Notes: a model not told the origin generated them from the sequence alone. 64,000 nucleotides of DNA from Mycolicibacterium rutilum (GCF_900108565.1 NZ_LT629971.1:5642001-5706000), one strand, 5' to 3'. Shown: positions 17,834 through 27,458, numbered from the stretch's first letter. Made by a program: numbers and translations.

Positions 17834-19627
17834 ATGGGTGGGAGACACAACGTGCACAAAGAGCGCAGCCATCGCGTCCGCGCTGCCGTCGCCATGGGCG
17901 CCCTCGCCGCGGCGGGGGCCGCGTTCGGCACCGAGGCACTGAGCACCGCGCCGGAGTTGCCGGCCAGACCGATCGGCGCCTACGCGACGCCGAACACCCT
18001 CTACGCGGAGACCATCCGGCTGGTGAACTCGTCGGAGCCGCTGCTCTTCGGCTCGGCCGCCGCACCGGCGCCGGCCGGCGGCGCAGACGGTGACGGGCCC
18101 GCAACTCAGGCAGCGGCCGCTCCGGCGTTCAATCCGGGCAAGGCGCTGTTCGACGGGATCGTCGACTACTTCACCTATCCGGTCCACTACGACGATCAGG
18201 CGATCGCCGGCTTCCCGCACTCCGCGCGAATCTATTTCGAGCGGCCCTGGACGATGGTGACCACGCCACTGGCCACGATCTCTGCGGCCCAGGCGTGGAC
18301 CAACGTCGGCGCCGGCTACATGGCCAAGATGAACCTGATCGGCCCGACGATGGACGCCACGTTCCAGCGCGCCGTGCGGGAGATGGCGGCGATCAACACC
18401 GCGCAAGATCCGTTCGCGGTGGCCCAGGACGTCGTGCGTGTGTTCGTCCGCAACGGCGAGGCGCCGGGTGAGCACGGCGGCGTGCTCTTCGGCAACGGCG
18501 CTGCCGGTGCGGCCGGCCAGGACGGCGGCGACGGCGGCCTGTTCTTCGGCTCCGGCGGGCGCGGCGGCGACGGCGAGGACGGCCAGGACGGCGGAAACGG
18601 CGGCCGCGGCGGGTTCTTCGTCGGCAACGGCGGCGAGGGCGGTGCCGGCGGTGACGCCACCGGTACCGGCGACGTCACCGCGGGCAACGGCGGCCGCGGC
18701 GGCGCCAGCGGCTTCTTCGTCGGCACCGGCGGCGTCGGCGGCGCGGGCGGAACGGCCACGTCGACCGACGGCACCGCGACCGGCGGGACCGGCGGCGCGG
18801 GCGGCGACGCCGGTGTCATCGGCAATGCCGGAGACGGCGGCGCGGGCGGCACCGCGACAGGTGTCACCGGCGCGGTCGGCGGCGACGGCGGCGGCGGCGG
18901 CCACCACGACATGCTCAGTGGCTTCGGCGGCATCGGCGGCCGCGGCGGTGACGCGACGACCGAGACCGGAGACGCCACCGGCGGCGACGGCGGCGACGGC
19001 GGCCGCACCGGCATCGACGGCAACAGCGGCACCGGCGGCAACGGTGGCAACGCCTCGACGGGTGCAGGAACCGCAACCGGTGGCGACGGTGGCGACGCCG
19101 GCGACGCCGGATTCAACGGCAACACCCAGATGACCGGCGGCCCGTACCGCAACCAGGGTGGCGACGGCGGCAACGCCACGGTCGGTATCGGTACCGCAAT
19201 CGGTGGCGCCGGCGGTGACGGAGCCAGTTCCGGATGGGACGGCGACGGCGGTCGCGGCGGTACCGGCGGCGACGCCACCGTCAACGAAGAAGGCGACGCG
19301 CAGGGCGGAGCAGGCGGCAACGGCGGAGCCGGCGGCTGGCAGGCGGCCAGCGGCCGCGGCGGCCACGGCGGCGACGCGACCAACAACGGCAGCGGCGACG
19401 CCACCGGCGGCGCGGGCGGCAAGGGCGGCAGCGGCGTCTTCGGCGTGTTCGACGCGCCCGGCGGCGTCGGCGGCAAGGGCGGCAACGGCACCGCGGCCGA
19501 CGGCACCGGCACCGGCGGCGCCGGCGGCACGGGTGGTATCGGGCAGGGCGGCGGCGCGCACGGCGGCGCAGGCAAGGCCGGCACCGGCAGCGGCGACAGC
19601 GGCGACTCGGGCGGCGACGACGACTGA
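17834..19627 (+). CDS. Secreted glycine-rich PGRS-like repeat protein without PE domain
   Basis: A 597-residue protein. Residues 1-45 look like an Ala-rich signal peptide. Residues about 50-215 form a non-repetitive Ala-rich domain with no PE signature. From about residue 216 to the end it is a Gly/Ala/Asp/Asn/Thr repeat of GGxGG type, in about nine longer units of 31-41 residues, each built around GG(D/N/T)AT. The tail is acidic (GDSGDSGGDDD). The ATG at 17834 (AAAGGA upstream) and the GTG at 17852 (GGAG 7 nt upstream) are both good starts. A surface or secreted role is likely; the function is unknown. A strong terminator follows. Confidence 0.8.
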   Translation: MGGRHNVHKERSHRVRAAVAMGALAAAGAAFGTEALSTAPELPARPIGAYATPNTLYAETIRLVNSSEPLLFGSAAAPAPAGGADGDGPATQAAAAPAFNPGKALFDGIVDYFTYPVHYDDQAIAGFPHSARIYFERPWTMVTTPLATISAAQAWTNVGAGYMAKMNLIGPTMDATFQRAVREMAAINTAQDPFAVAQDVVRVFVRNGEAPGEHGGVLFGNGAAGAAGQDGGDGGLFFGSGGRGGDGEDGQDGGNGGRGGFFVGNGGEGGAGGDATGTGDVTAGNGGRGGASGFFVGTGGVGGAGGTATSTDGTATGGTGGAGGDAGVIGNAGDGGAGGTATGVTGAVGGDGGGGGHHDMLSGFGGIGGRGGDATTETGDATGGDGGDGGRTGIDGNSGTGGNGGNASTGAGTATGGDGGDAGDAGFNGNTQMTGGPYRNQGGDGGNATVGIGTAIGGAGGDGASSGWDGDGGRGGTGGDATVNEEGDAQGGAGGNGGAGGWQAASGRGGHGGDATNNGSGDATGGAGGKGGSGVFGVFDAPGGVGGKGGNGTAADGTGTGGAGGTGGIGQGGGAHGGAGKAGTGSGDSGDSGGDDD

Positions 19628-19642
19628 GCACGGCAGCACGCG

Positions 19643-19676
19643 AAAGGCCGGGAACCGCAACGGTTCCCGGCCTTTT
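19643..19676. terminator. Rho-independent terminator, probably bidirectional
   Basis: A 15-bp perfect stem (AAAGGCCGGGAACCG with its complement), a CAA loop and a T-run lie between the convergent PGRS-like and epimerase genes. Confidence 0.9.
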
Positions 19677-19692
19677 CGCTGTGGCGGCCCGG

Positions 19693-20673
19693 CTACATCA
19701 GGTCGTTGGCCGGTTTGTCGTCGCGGTGCTCGCGATACCAGGCCACGGTGCGCTCCAGGCCGTCGTCGAGGCTGACCCGCGGTGACCACCCGAGCCCGCG
19801 CATCTTCGTCACATCGGGGCAGCGTCGCCGCGTTCCGCCCTTGGGCAGTTCACCGGGACGGATGTCGAGATCGATGCCCACGATCTTGCCGATCCGGCCG
19901 GCCAGCTCGCGGATGGTGATCTCGTCCTCGCTGCCGATGTGGTAGATCTCGCGGTGCCCGCCCTTGTCGTACATCGTCAGGATGCCGTCGACGCAGTCGT
20001 CGACGTAGAGGAACGACCGCGTCTCGGTGCCGTCGCCCTGGATCGGGAACGTGCCGTCGCCGGCGTCCTTGGCGGCCAGCGCGCGCATGATGAACTGCGG
20101 CTCTACGTGCTTCCAGCCCATGTCGGGCCCAAAGATGTTGTGCGGACGGAAGATCTGCACCTTGCGGTAGTGCTCGCGGCCGTAGTTGAACGCGATCAGC
20201 TCGCTGACGATCTTGCCGCCGCCGTAGGAGTACCGCGGGTTGAGGCTGTCGGGCAGCATCAACGGGATCGTCTCGGGGGTCGGGATCACCGCGGGCGTCT
20301 GGTAGACCTCGGCGGTGGAGGCGAACACCAGATCCGGCACGCCGGCCGCGCGTGCGGCGTTGGTGACCGCCAGCGCGCCCAGCATGCCGACCTCGAGCAC
20401 GAGTTCGGGGTTGGTGTAGAAGTTTTCGGTGCCGTTGACCGCCGCCAGGTGCATGACCACTTCCGCGCCGGCGAACGCCTTCTCCAGCGCCGCCTGGTCA
20501 CGCACGTCGCAGGTGAACAACTCGACGTCGTCGGCGACACCCGCGAATCGCTTGGCGTCACCACGAACCATGTTGTCGACCACCGCGACGTCCCAGCCGT
20601 CGGCGACCATCCGCTTGGTCAGGTATGCACCGATGAAGCCGCCGCCACCGGTGATCACCGCGCGTCTAGACAT
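19693..20673 (-). CDS. NAD-dependent nucleotide-sugar epimerase/dehydratase
   Basis: A 326-residue extended SDR protein. The Rossmann motif is TGGGGFIGAYL at residues 8-18, the Ser/Thr of the active site is in FASTAEVYQ and the Tyr-Lys pair in YSYGGGK (about residues 148-154). The family includes UDP-glucose 4-epimerase and related enzymes; the exact sugar cannot be decided from motifs. Its start overlaps the stop of the dehydrogenase gene by 8 bp, so the two form a leftward operon that would supply an activated uronic or epimerised sugar. Confidence 0.85.
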   Translation of the reverse strand: MSRRAVITGGGGFIGAYLTKRMVADGWDVAVVDNMVRGDAKRFAGVADDVELFTCDVRDQAALEKAFAGAEVVMHLAAVNGTENFYTNPELVLEVGMLGALAVTNAARAAGVPDLVFASTAEVYQTPAVIPTPETIPLMLPDSLNPRYSYGGGKIVSELIAFNYGREHYRKVQIFRPHNIFGPDMGWKHVEPQFIMRALAAKDAGDGTFPIQGDGTETRSFLYVDDCVDGILTMYDKGGHREIYHIGSEDEITIRELAGRIGKIVGIDLDIRPGELPKGGTRRRCPDVTKMRGLGWSPRVSLDDGLERTVAWYREHRDDKPANDLM

Positions 20674-22015
20674 CGACCGGCACCCATCCGCTGTTGCCGA
20701 CCGCGAAGTACGAGTCCCCCAGTTCGGACTTCGGCAGATGGCTGAAGTGGTTCCAGTAGTCGAAGATGAACCCGTCCGGGCTGATGAACTCGCTGATCGT
20801 GCGCGGCGAGATCTGGCCGAGCGACGGATGGTTGTTGCCGATCACCACGACCGACGCCCCGCTCACCGCGTCCCCGAACCGGTTGAACACCCGGTCGTCC
20901 GGAAACTCCGCGGCCAGCACTTCCGGGGAGGTGACGGGGTCGTACAGGCCGATCTCGGCTTCCGGATGCGCCTTGCGCAACTGGTCGAGCACCTTGATCG
21001 ACATCGACCCGCGCAGGTCGCTGGTCTCGGGCAGGCCCTTGAACGCCATGCCGACCAGGCTGATCTTCAGCGGTCCCCGCTCGGACAGCTTGCGGCGGTT
21101 GATCTCGGTGCTGATGAAGCGGACCGTCTCCTGCGGTTGGCGCTCGTTGATCATCCGGCCCGCGCTCGTCATCTCCAGGTGGACGCCGCGGGTGCGGGCG
21201 CTCTCCATCAGGATGTGCGGGTCCTTTTCCAGGCAGGGCCCGCCGACAAGACCCGGCATCGGGATATTCGTGCGGCTGTAACCGAGTTTGCCGGAGGCAA
21301 TGACTTCGTGCGCGTTGACACCGAATGCATCACATAGCCGGGCGACTTCATTGGCGAATGCGAATTGCACATCGCGGAACGTATTGCTGACCAGTTTGAT
21401 GATCTCGGCGGTTTCCACCCCGGAGACCTGGACGATGGAATTCGTCAACCGGCGGAACAACGCCGCGGCCCGGTCGGCGACGGCCTGTTCGTCGGCGCCG
21501 ACGATCTGCGGCAGTTCGCGCAACTCCTGCAGTGCTTTGCCCTCGAGGGTGCGCTCGGGGCACATCGCGATGTCGAACTGCTTGCCGCTCTCGGCCAGCG
21601 CCGGCGCGACCACGTCGCGGGTGGTGCCGACCTTCACCGTGGACCGCAGGATGACCAGCGCACCATCGCGCATGTTGGCGGCGATGTCGCGGGCGGCGGC
21701 CTCGATCATGTCGACGCGGGCCACGCCGTCCGCGGACAGCGGCGTGCCGACCGTGATGATGTAGGTGTCGCAGGTGAACGAACCGTCGAACCGTTCGGCC
21801 GCGCGCAGTTTGCCCGAACGGGTCACACCGGACAGCGCGTCGGGCAGACCGGTCTCGGTGAAGTGCGGGATGCCCTGGTTGGTCATCTCGACGATTTCTG
21901 GCCGCGTCTCCACGCCGATCACCGAACTGCCGGACTCCGCGAGCACCGTCGCCAGGGTCAATCCGACATAACCGAGCCCGACTATTCCCACGTCGTATTT
22001 TGCTGGCTCAGACAT
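20666..22015 (-). CDS. UDP-glucose/GDP-mannose dehydrogenase family protein
   Basis: A 449-residue NAD-dependent sugar-nucleotide dehydrogenase, which oxidises C6 to a carboxylate. The N-terminal Rossmann motif is GIVGLGYVGLTLA, the middle domain carries SNTFRDVQFAFANE and the catalytic Cys is in GGPCLEKDP; the C-terminal domain holds GMAFKGLPETSDLRGS. The catalytic loop differs from the GSC(F/L)PKD of UDP-glucose dehydrogenase (compare 31532-32830), so an N-acetylhexosamine-type substrate is possible. I start at the ATG at 22015 because the upstream extension has no coding character. Confidence 0.85.
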   Translation of the reverse strand: MSEPAKYDVGIVGLGYVGLTLATVLAESGSSVIGVETRPEIVEMTNQGIPHFTETGLPDALSGVTRSGKLRAAERFDGSFTCDTYIITVGTPLSADGVARVDMIEAAARDIAANMRDGALVILRSTVKVGTTRDVVAPALAESGKQFDIAMCPERTLEGKALQELRELPQIVGADEQAVADRAAALFRRLTNSIVQVSGVETAEIIKLVSNTFRDVQFAFANEVARLCDAFGVNAHEVIASGKLGYSRTNIPMPGLVGGPCLEKDPHILMESARTRGVHLEMTSAGRMINERQPQETVRFISTEINRRKLSERGPLKISLVGMAFKGLPETSDLRGSMSIKVLDQLRKAHPEAEIGLYDPVTSPEVLAAEFPDDRVFNRFGDAVSGASVVVIGNNHPSLGQISPRTISEFISPDGFIFDYWNHFSHLPKSELGDSYFAVGNSGWVPVDV

Positions 22016-22097
22016 AGGCCTCTCATTCCCATCTGCTGGAGAAGTTTGCGGCATCGCGTCACGACGATACGTTGCCCACACTGATTTCGCGTAATTG

Positions 22098-22107
22098 AAA
22101 GCGCTTT
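22098..22107. promoter_or_regulatory. Palindrome upstream of the dehydrogenase-epimerase operon
   Basis: AAAGCGCTTT is a perfect 10-bp palindrome within TTGAAAGCGCTTTTTAA, in the 155-bp gap before the dehydrogenase start. A TTGACG on the minus strand lies just upstream. The core resembles LacI-family operators; which protein binds is unknown. Confidence 0.4.
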
Positions 22108-22170
22108 TTAAACGTCAGCGTCAATTAGCAAGACGTTGCCGGCGGTCTCACTGTAGCCGCGCGCTGCCCC

Positions 22171-23307
22171 TCAGACCCGGATTCCGGCGCGTACCAGATC
22201 CTCGAACGACCGGTGCGGTTTGCGGGTCTCCCAGTGCGCCCGGTTCGCCTCGTAGAGGTCGTTGCCCGCCTTGACCGCCACGTCGCGGTCGAGCAGGTGG
22301 CGCCGACATTCGGCGATGAACTGCTCCTCGTCGTCATAGGTGGGCAGGTCGAACAGCGCGGGCAGCGACCCGACCGCGGGGCTGGTGCCGATGACCGGCA
22401 GCCCCTTGCTGATCGAGTCGAGGATCTTGACCCGCACGCCACCGCCGGTCTTGATCGGCGCCATCAGCGCCCGGCAGGTGCGGAAGAAGCCCGGCAGATC
22501 CTCGACGAACCCGAGGTCGCGCACGCCCGGCGGGTAGACCGGGTCCTTGGCGCCGGGCTTCTTGGGGCCCGCGATGCACAGCTCGGCGCCCGGGATGCCC
22601 TCGGCGATCCGCGGCCACAGCTGCAGCGCGTAGAGGAAGCCTTCCTGGTTCGGCGGCCAGTCCCGCACGCCGACGAAGCCGAGGCGCGGTCCGGTCGCCG
22701 AGACGTCGATCTTCTCCGAGGGCGGCAGCGTCACGTCGAGCCAGCGCGCCCGCGGCTGACCGTTGGCGCGGTACATCTCGGCTTCCTCGATGTCGTAGGT
22801 GCCGACGGCGTCGGCGGCCTTGGCCACCCGGATCTCGTCGCGCAGCAGCCGGGGCTCCTCGATCTTGCCGAGCAGTCCCCTGGTCGACAGCCACACCTGG
22901 GACTCGGTGTTGATGGTGTTGATGATCAGGCCGCGCCGCCCGGCATGGCTGCTGCGCAGGAAGGATTCGGCCATATAACTGTGCTCGGCGACGAAGACGT
23001 CGGAGTCGACGCCGTCGATCGCGGTGACCAGCTCGTCGAAGTCGAACCGCACGTGCGCCAGGCTGCGGCGCTTGGTCAGCGAGCGGGCCAGGATGCGGGC
23101 CTTGTCGACCGGCGGTTTGCGCACCCGGGTCAAAGGCAGTCCACCGGGTACGAGATCGACTGTGGCCGAACCATTCTCGGCCGACAGGCACAACGCAGCG
23201 ACGTCGAAGGAGTCGGCGGCCAGGCGCATGGCGACCCGGGACAGCTCGATGTCGCCGCCGTGCTGGGTCGCGGGGTCTTTCGACAGCAGGAAGGTCACCT
23301 TGGTCAT
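22171..23307 (-). CDS. GT4 glycosyltransferase
   Basis: A 378-residue GT-B glycosyltransferase. The N-terminal half includes QHGGDIELSRVAMRLA and a VAEHSYMAE segment; the C-terminal half includes LGFVGVRDWPPNQEGF, CIAGPKKPG, and the donor site MAPIKTGGGVRVKILDSIS, similar to GT4 enzymes that use a PLxxGxGxKxK-type loop. It lies 40 bp downstream of an acyltransferase gene, the same order (acyltransferase then GT4) seen twice in the main exopolysaccharide operon. Its product probably acts on the same polymer or on a related surface glycan. Confidence 0.8.
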   Translation of the reverse strand: MTKVTFLLSKDPATQHGGDIELSRVAMRLAADSFDVAALCLSAENGSATVDLVPGGLPLTRVRKPPVDKARILARSLTKRRSLAHVRFDFDELVTAIDGVDSDVFVAEHSYMAESFLRSSHAGRRGLIINTINTESQVWLSTRGLLGKIEEPRLLRDEIRVAKAADAVGTYDIEEAEMYRANGQPRARWLDVTLPPSEKIDVSATGPRLGFVGVRDWPPNQEGFLYALQLWPRIAEGIPGAELCIAGPKKPGAKDPVYPPGVRDLGFVEDLPGFFRTCRALMAPIKTGGGVRVKILDSISKGLPVIGTSPAVGSLPALFDLPTYDDEEQFIAECRRHLLDRDVAVKAGNDLYEANRAHWETRKPHRSFEDLVRAGIRV

Positions 23308-23347
23308 CGGTCAGCCAATCGGTCGGTTCGGGAGACGGGCACGCGCG

Positions 23348-23983
23348 CTAGGAGAACAGCGGGCGGTAGCCCGCGGTGTAGGCCAGGGCCTCGGGATCGC
23401 GCTGCCCGATGACCTTGAGGGGATCGCCGCCGACGACTTCGCATTCCTCGATGTCGCGCATCACCGTCGCCTGCCCGGCGATCACCGCGCCGCGCTTGAT
23501 GTGCGAGGGCAGGACCATCGCGCGGCTGGCGATCCAGGCGTAGTCCTCGACGACGGTGGGCACCGGCACGTGCCGCAGGCCGGGGTGGTCGATGTCGCGG
23601 CGGGATCCGATGATGTGCACGTCGCTGGCGATCGTGACGTTGTTGCCGATGAACAACCCGCCGCGGGCGTCGAGCAGGCAGCGCCAGCCGATCGCGGTTT
23701 CGTCGCCGATGGTCAGGTACGCGATGCCGTAGACCAGGGTGCCGCGCATGATCGCGGATTTCTCGCCGATGGTGGCCCCGCAGGCCCGCAGGAAGCCCTG
23801 CCGCACGGTGTGCGACGGCACATGGGTCAACACCAGATTGAAGATTTGCTCGCCGAGCCGGTCACGCAGCCGCCGCAGCGCGCCGGGCGGGGTGGCGGGC
23901 GGCACCTTCAGGTTCGGCGCCGCGGCCCGCCTGCGGGCCACGTCATCGGCGGTGACGTGCGGTGCGTGCGGTTCTAAGCTCAC
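23348..23983 (-). CDS. Hexapeptide-repeat acyltransferase-like protein, copy C
   Basis: A 211-residue left-handed beta-helix protein, paralogous to 9729-10391 and 11571-12248 (shared CGATIG, LTIGDET, GWRCLLDARGGLFIGNNV, VVEDYAWIASRAMVLP). It has the common N-terminal tail, here VARRRAAAPNLKVPP. In the active-site loop the two other copies read GGGHDINHPDF, whereas this one reads GSRRDIDHPGL, so the first His is Arg. Activity may be lost or altered. The GTG at 23983 has GGGAG and AGGAG upstream. It is the first gene of its leftward operon. Confidence 0.8.
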   Translation of the reverse strand: MSLEPHAPHVTADDVARRRAAAPNLKVPPATPPGALRRLRDRLGEQIFNLVLTHVPSHTVRQGFLRACGATIGEKSAIMRGTLVYGIAYLTIGDETAIGWRCLLDARGGLFIGNNVTIASDVHIIGSRRDIDHPGLRHVPVPTVVEDYAWIASRAMVLPSHIKRGAVIAGQATVMRDIEECEVVGGDPLKVIGQRDPEALAYTAGYRPLFS

Positions 23984-24150
23984 GTGCTCCTGCTCCCGCG
24001 GTCGGTGTGGGCGCCGGCTGCGACGGTGTCGACGCCGCGCCTGGCGGGGGTTAGCCAATGACTGAAGGAAAACTCCCCGGACTTCATACCGTAGAAGGTT
24101 TGCCACAACAAGCAAGCGCTGAGCCGACCGCGCGTCGTCGGCTGCCTGGG

Positions 24151-24156
24151 TAGGCT
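24151..24156 (+). promoter_or_regulatory. Leaderless-type -10 element before sseA
   Basis: TAGGCT ends 7 nt before the GTG at 24164, with no ribosome binding site between them; this fits a leaderless transcript. Confidence 0.4.
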
Positions 24157-24163
24157 CTGCTTT

Positions 24164-25047
<884 letters not shown>

Positions 25048-25051
<4 letters not shown>

Positions 25052-25458
25052 GTATGCCGGCCGCGTTGGCCGAGGTGGTCTCGGACTTCAAAGAGGTTGA
25101 GGGACAAGACAAGCTGCAACTCCTGTTGGAGTTCGCCAACGAGCTGCCGCCGCTGCCCGCCGACCTCGAAGAGGCCGCGATGGAGCCCGTGCCGGAGTGC
25201 CAGTCGCCGCTGTTCCTGCACGTCGACGCCGACGACCGCGCGCATGTGCGGCTGTATTTCAGCGCTCCCGCCGAGGCGCCCACCACCCGGGGATTCGCCG
25301 CGATCCTGGCCGCGGGCCTCGATGACCTGCCCGCCGACGAGATCCTGGCGGTGCCCGACGACTTCTATTCCGAGCTGGGGCTGGCGAAGCTGATCAGTCC
25401 GCTGCGGCTGCGCGGCATGTCGGCGATGCTCACGCGCATCAAGAAGCGGCTGCGCTGA
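25048..25458 (+). CDS. sufE: SufE family sulfur acceptor protein
   Basis: A 136-residue SufE-like protein that takes persulfide sulfur from a cysteine desulfurase and activates it. The active Cys is in the motif PECQSPLFLHV (Cys51), matching the family GCQS loop, and the C-terminal helical part (SPLRLRGMSAMLTRIKKRL) is also typical. I take the GTG at 25048, which overlaps the sseA stop (GTGA); an ATG two codons later is equally possible. It matches the position of Rv3284. Confidence 0.88.
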
Positions 25459-25544
25459 CGCCAGCCGGGGCAAATTGGTTACTCACGGGTAAGGGACCGG
25501 CTCGCCGAGACCTCAGCAGAGCCGCATAAACTCCCTCCGATACA

Positions 25545-25567
25545 TTCTTAAAGACGTTTCTTAAAGA
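25545..25567. promoter_or_regulatory. Tandem operator-like repeat before accA3
   Basis: TTCTTAAAGA occurs twice, 13 bp apart (25545-25554 and 25558-25567). The second copy extends to TTCTT-A-AAGAA, a perfect inverted repeat about a central base. A TACATT (25541-25546) just before could be the -10, so the repeats would overlap the transcription start. A lipid-metabolism regulator is the obvious candidate binder; which one is unknown. Confidence 0.45.
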
Positions 25568-25587
25568 ACTTGCCGTCAGGAGGGCCA

Positions 25588-27387
25588 GTGGCCAGTCACG
25601 CCAGCTCGAAGATCTCCAAGGTGCTGGTCGCCAATCGTGGAGAGATCGCCGTCCGGGTCATCAGGGCCGCCAAGGACGCCGGGCTCGAGAGCGTGGCGGT
25701 CTATGCCGAACCCGACGCCGACGCCCCGCACGTGCGGCTGGCCGACGAGGCGTTCGCCCTCGGCGGGCAGACCTCGGCCGAGTCCTACCTGGTGTTCGAG
25801 AAGCTCCTCGACGCCGCGGCCAAGTCCGGCGCCAACGCCATCCATCCCGGCTACGGATTCCTCTCGGAGAACGCCGATTTCGCCCAGGCGGTCATCGACA
25901 CGGGGCTGATCTGGATCGGGCCCAGCCCGCAGTCCATCCGCGATCTCGGCGACAAGGTCACCGCGCGCCACATCGCCGCGCGCGCTCAGGCGCCGCTGGT
26001 GCCCGGCACGTCGGATCCGGTCAAGGACGCCGACGAGGTCGTGGCCTTCGCCAAGGAGTACGGCGTGCCGATCGCGATCAAGGCGGCGTTCGGCGGCGGT
26101 GGCCGCGGCATGAAGGTCGCCCGCACCATCGAGGAGATCCCCGAGCTCTACGAGTCGGCGGTCCGCGAGGCCGTCGCGGCGTTCGGTCGCGGCGAGTGCT
26201 TCGTCGAGCGCTACCTCGACAAGCCGCGCCACGTCGAGGCCCAGGTCATCGCCGACCAGCACGGCAACGTGGTGGTCGCGGGCACCCGTGACTGCTCGCT
26301 GCAGCGCCGCTTCCAGAAGCTGGTCGAGGAGGCGCCGGCGCCGTTCCTGACCGACGCGCAGCGCAAAGAGATCCACGAGTCGGCCAAGCGCATCTGCAAG
26401 GAGGCCGGCTACTACGGCGCGGGCACCGTCGAGTACCTGGTCGGCCAGGACGGCCTGATCAGCTTCCTCGAGGTCAACACCCGCCTGCAGGTCGAGCACC
26501 CGGTGACCGAGGAGACCTCGGGCCTCGACCTGGTGCGCCAGCAGTTCCGCATCGCCAACGGCGAGCCGCTCGACATCACCGAGGACCCGACGCCGCGCGG
26601 GCACTCGTTCGAGTTCCGCATCAACGGTGAGGACGCCGGCCGCGGCTTCCTGCCGGCTCCGGGCCCCGTCACCAAGTACGAGCCGCCGACCGGCCCGGGT
26701 GTGCGGCTGGACTCGGGCGTGGAGACCGGTTCGGTCATCGGCGGCCAGTTCGACTCGATGCTGGCCAAGCTGATCGTCACCGGCGCCACCCGCCAGGAGG
26801 CGCTCGAGCGGTCCCGGCGCGCGCTGGCCGAGTTCACCGTCGAGGGCCTGGCCACGGTGATCCCGTTCCACCGCGCCGTGGTGTCCGATCCCGCGTTCAT
26901 CGGCGACGAGAACGGCTTCACCGTGCACACCCGCTGGATCGAGACCGAGTGGGACAACACCGTCGAGCCGTTCACCGGCGGCGACCCCATCGAGGAGGAG
27001 GACACCGTCCCCCGCCAGACGGTGGTGGTCGAGGTCGGTGGCCGCCGCCTGGAGGTCTCGCTGCCCGGCGATCTGGCGATCGGCGGCGGCGGCGCGCCCG
27101 CGGGCGGGTCCAACGTCGTGCGTAAGAAGCCCAAGGCCCGCAAGCGCGGCTCGCAGGGCGGTGCGGCCGCTTCGGGTGACGCCGTGACCGCGCCGATGCA
27201 GGGCACCGTGGTCAAGGTCGCCGTCGAGGAGGGCCAGGAGGTCTCCGCGGGTGATCTCGTCGTGGTGCTCGAGGCGATGAAGATGGAGAACCCCGTCACC
27301 GCCCACAAGGACGGCACCATCACCGGGCTGGCCGTCGAGGCCGGCGCCGCGATCACCCAGGGCACCGTCCTCGCCGAGATCAAGTAG
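25588..27387 (+). CDS. accA3: Biotin-dependent acyl-CoA carboxylase alpha subunit AccA3
   Basis: A 599-residue fusion of biotin carboxylase and biotin carboxyl carrier domains, close to M. tuberculosis AccA3 in sequence and length. The biotin carboxylase part (residues 1-450) has the ATP-grasp loop FGGGGRGMKVA and the catalytic LEVNTRLQVEHPVTEE. After a Lys/Arg-rich linker, the carrier domain ends with the biotin site EAMKMEN. It serves AccD5/AccE5 and the other AccD complexes. The GTG start has AGGAGGG 3 bp upstream. A long inverted repeat follows the stop. Confidence 0.97.
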   Translation: MASHASSKISKVLVANRGEIAVRVIRAAKDAGLESVAVYAEPDADAPHVRLADEAFALGGQTSAESYLVFEKLLDAAAKSGANAIHPGYGFLSENADFAQAVIDTGLIWIGPSPQSIRDLGDKVTARHIAARAQAPLVPGTSDPVKDADEVVAFAKEYGVPIAIKAAFGGGGRGMKVARTIEEIPELYESAVREAVAAFGRGECFVERYLDKPRHVEAQVIADQHGNVVVAGTRDCSLQRRFQKLVEEAPAPFLTDAQRKEIHESAKRICKEAGYYGAGTVEYLVGQDGLISFLEVNTRLQVEHPVTEETSGLDLVRQQFRIANGEPLDITEDPTPRGHSFEFRINGEDAGRGFLPAPGPVTKYEPPTGPGVRLDSGVETGSVIGGQFDSMLAKLIVTGATRQEALERSRRALAEFTVEGLATVIPFHRAVVSDPAFIGDENGFTVHTRWIETEWDNTVEPFTGGDPIEEEDTVPRQTVVVEVGGRRLEVSLPGDLAIGGGGAPAGGSNVVRKKPKARKRGSQGGAAASGDAVTAPMQGTVVKVAVEEGQEVSAGDLVVVLEAMKMENPVTAHKDGTITGLAVEAGAAITQGTVLAEIK

Positions 27388-27400
27388 GCCAGTCTTCCGC

Positions 27401-27458
27401 CGAGCAGACGCAAAATGCCCCTGAAACGCGTGTTTTCTGGGCATTGTGCGTCTGCTCG
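27401..27458. repeat. 20-bp inverted repeat after accA3 (terminator or dispersed repeat)
   Basis: Arms 27401-27420 and 27439-27458 are complementary at 19 of 20 positions with an 18-nt loop. The arm begins CGAGCAGACGCAAAATGCCC. There is no T-run, so this is either an intrinsic-like hairpin terminator or one copy of a dispersed mycobacterial intergenic palindrome. Confidence 0.7.

Noticed and set aside
18480..19620. Regular short repeats that might suggest a CRISPR array
   Set aside because: The repeats are in frame, Gly-coding and of variable spacing, with no constant repeat-spacer unit and no cas genes.
17486..19789. A 767-codon open frame on the minus strand opposite the PGRS-like gene
   Set aside because: It is Ala/Val/Gly-rich with no domain and mirrors the GGC-rich repeats of the plus-strand gene; long antisense frames are expected there.
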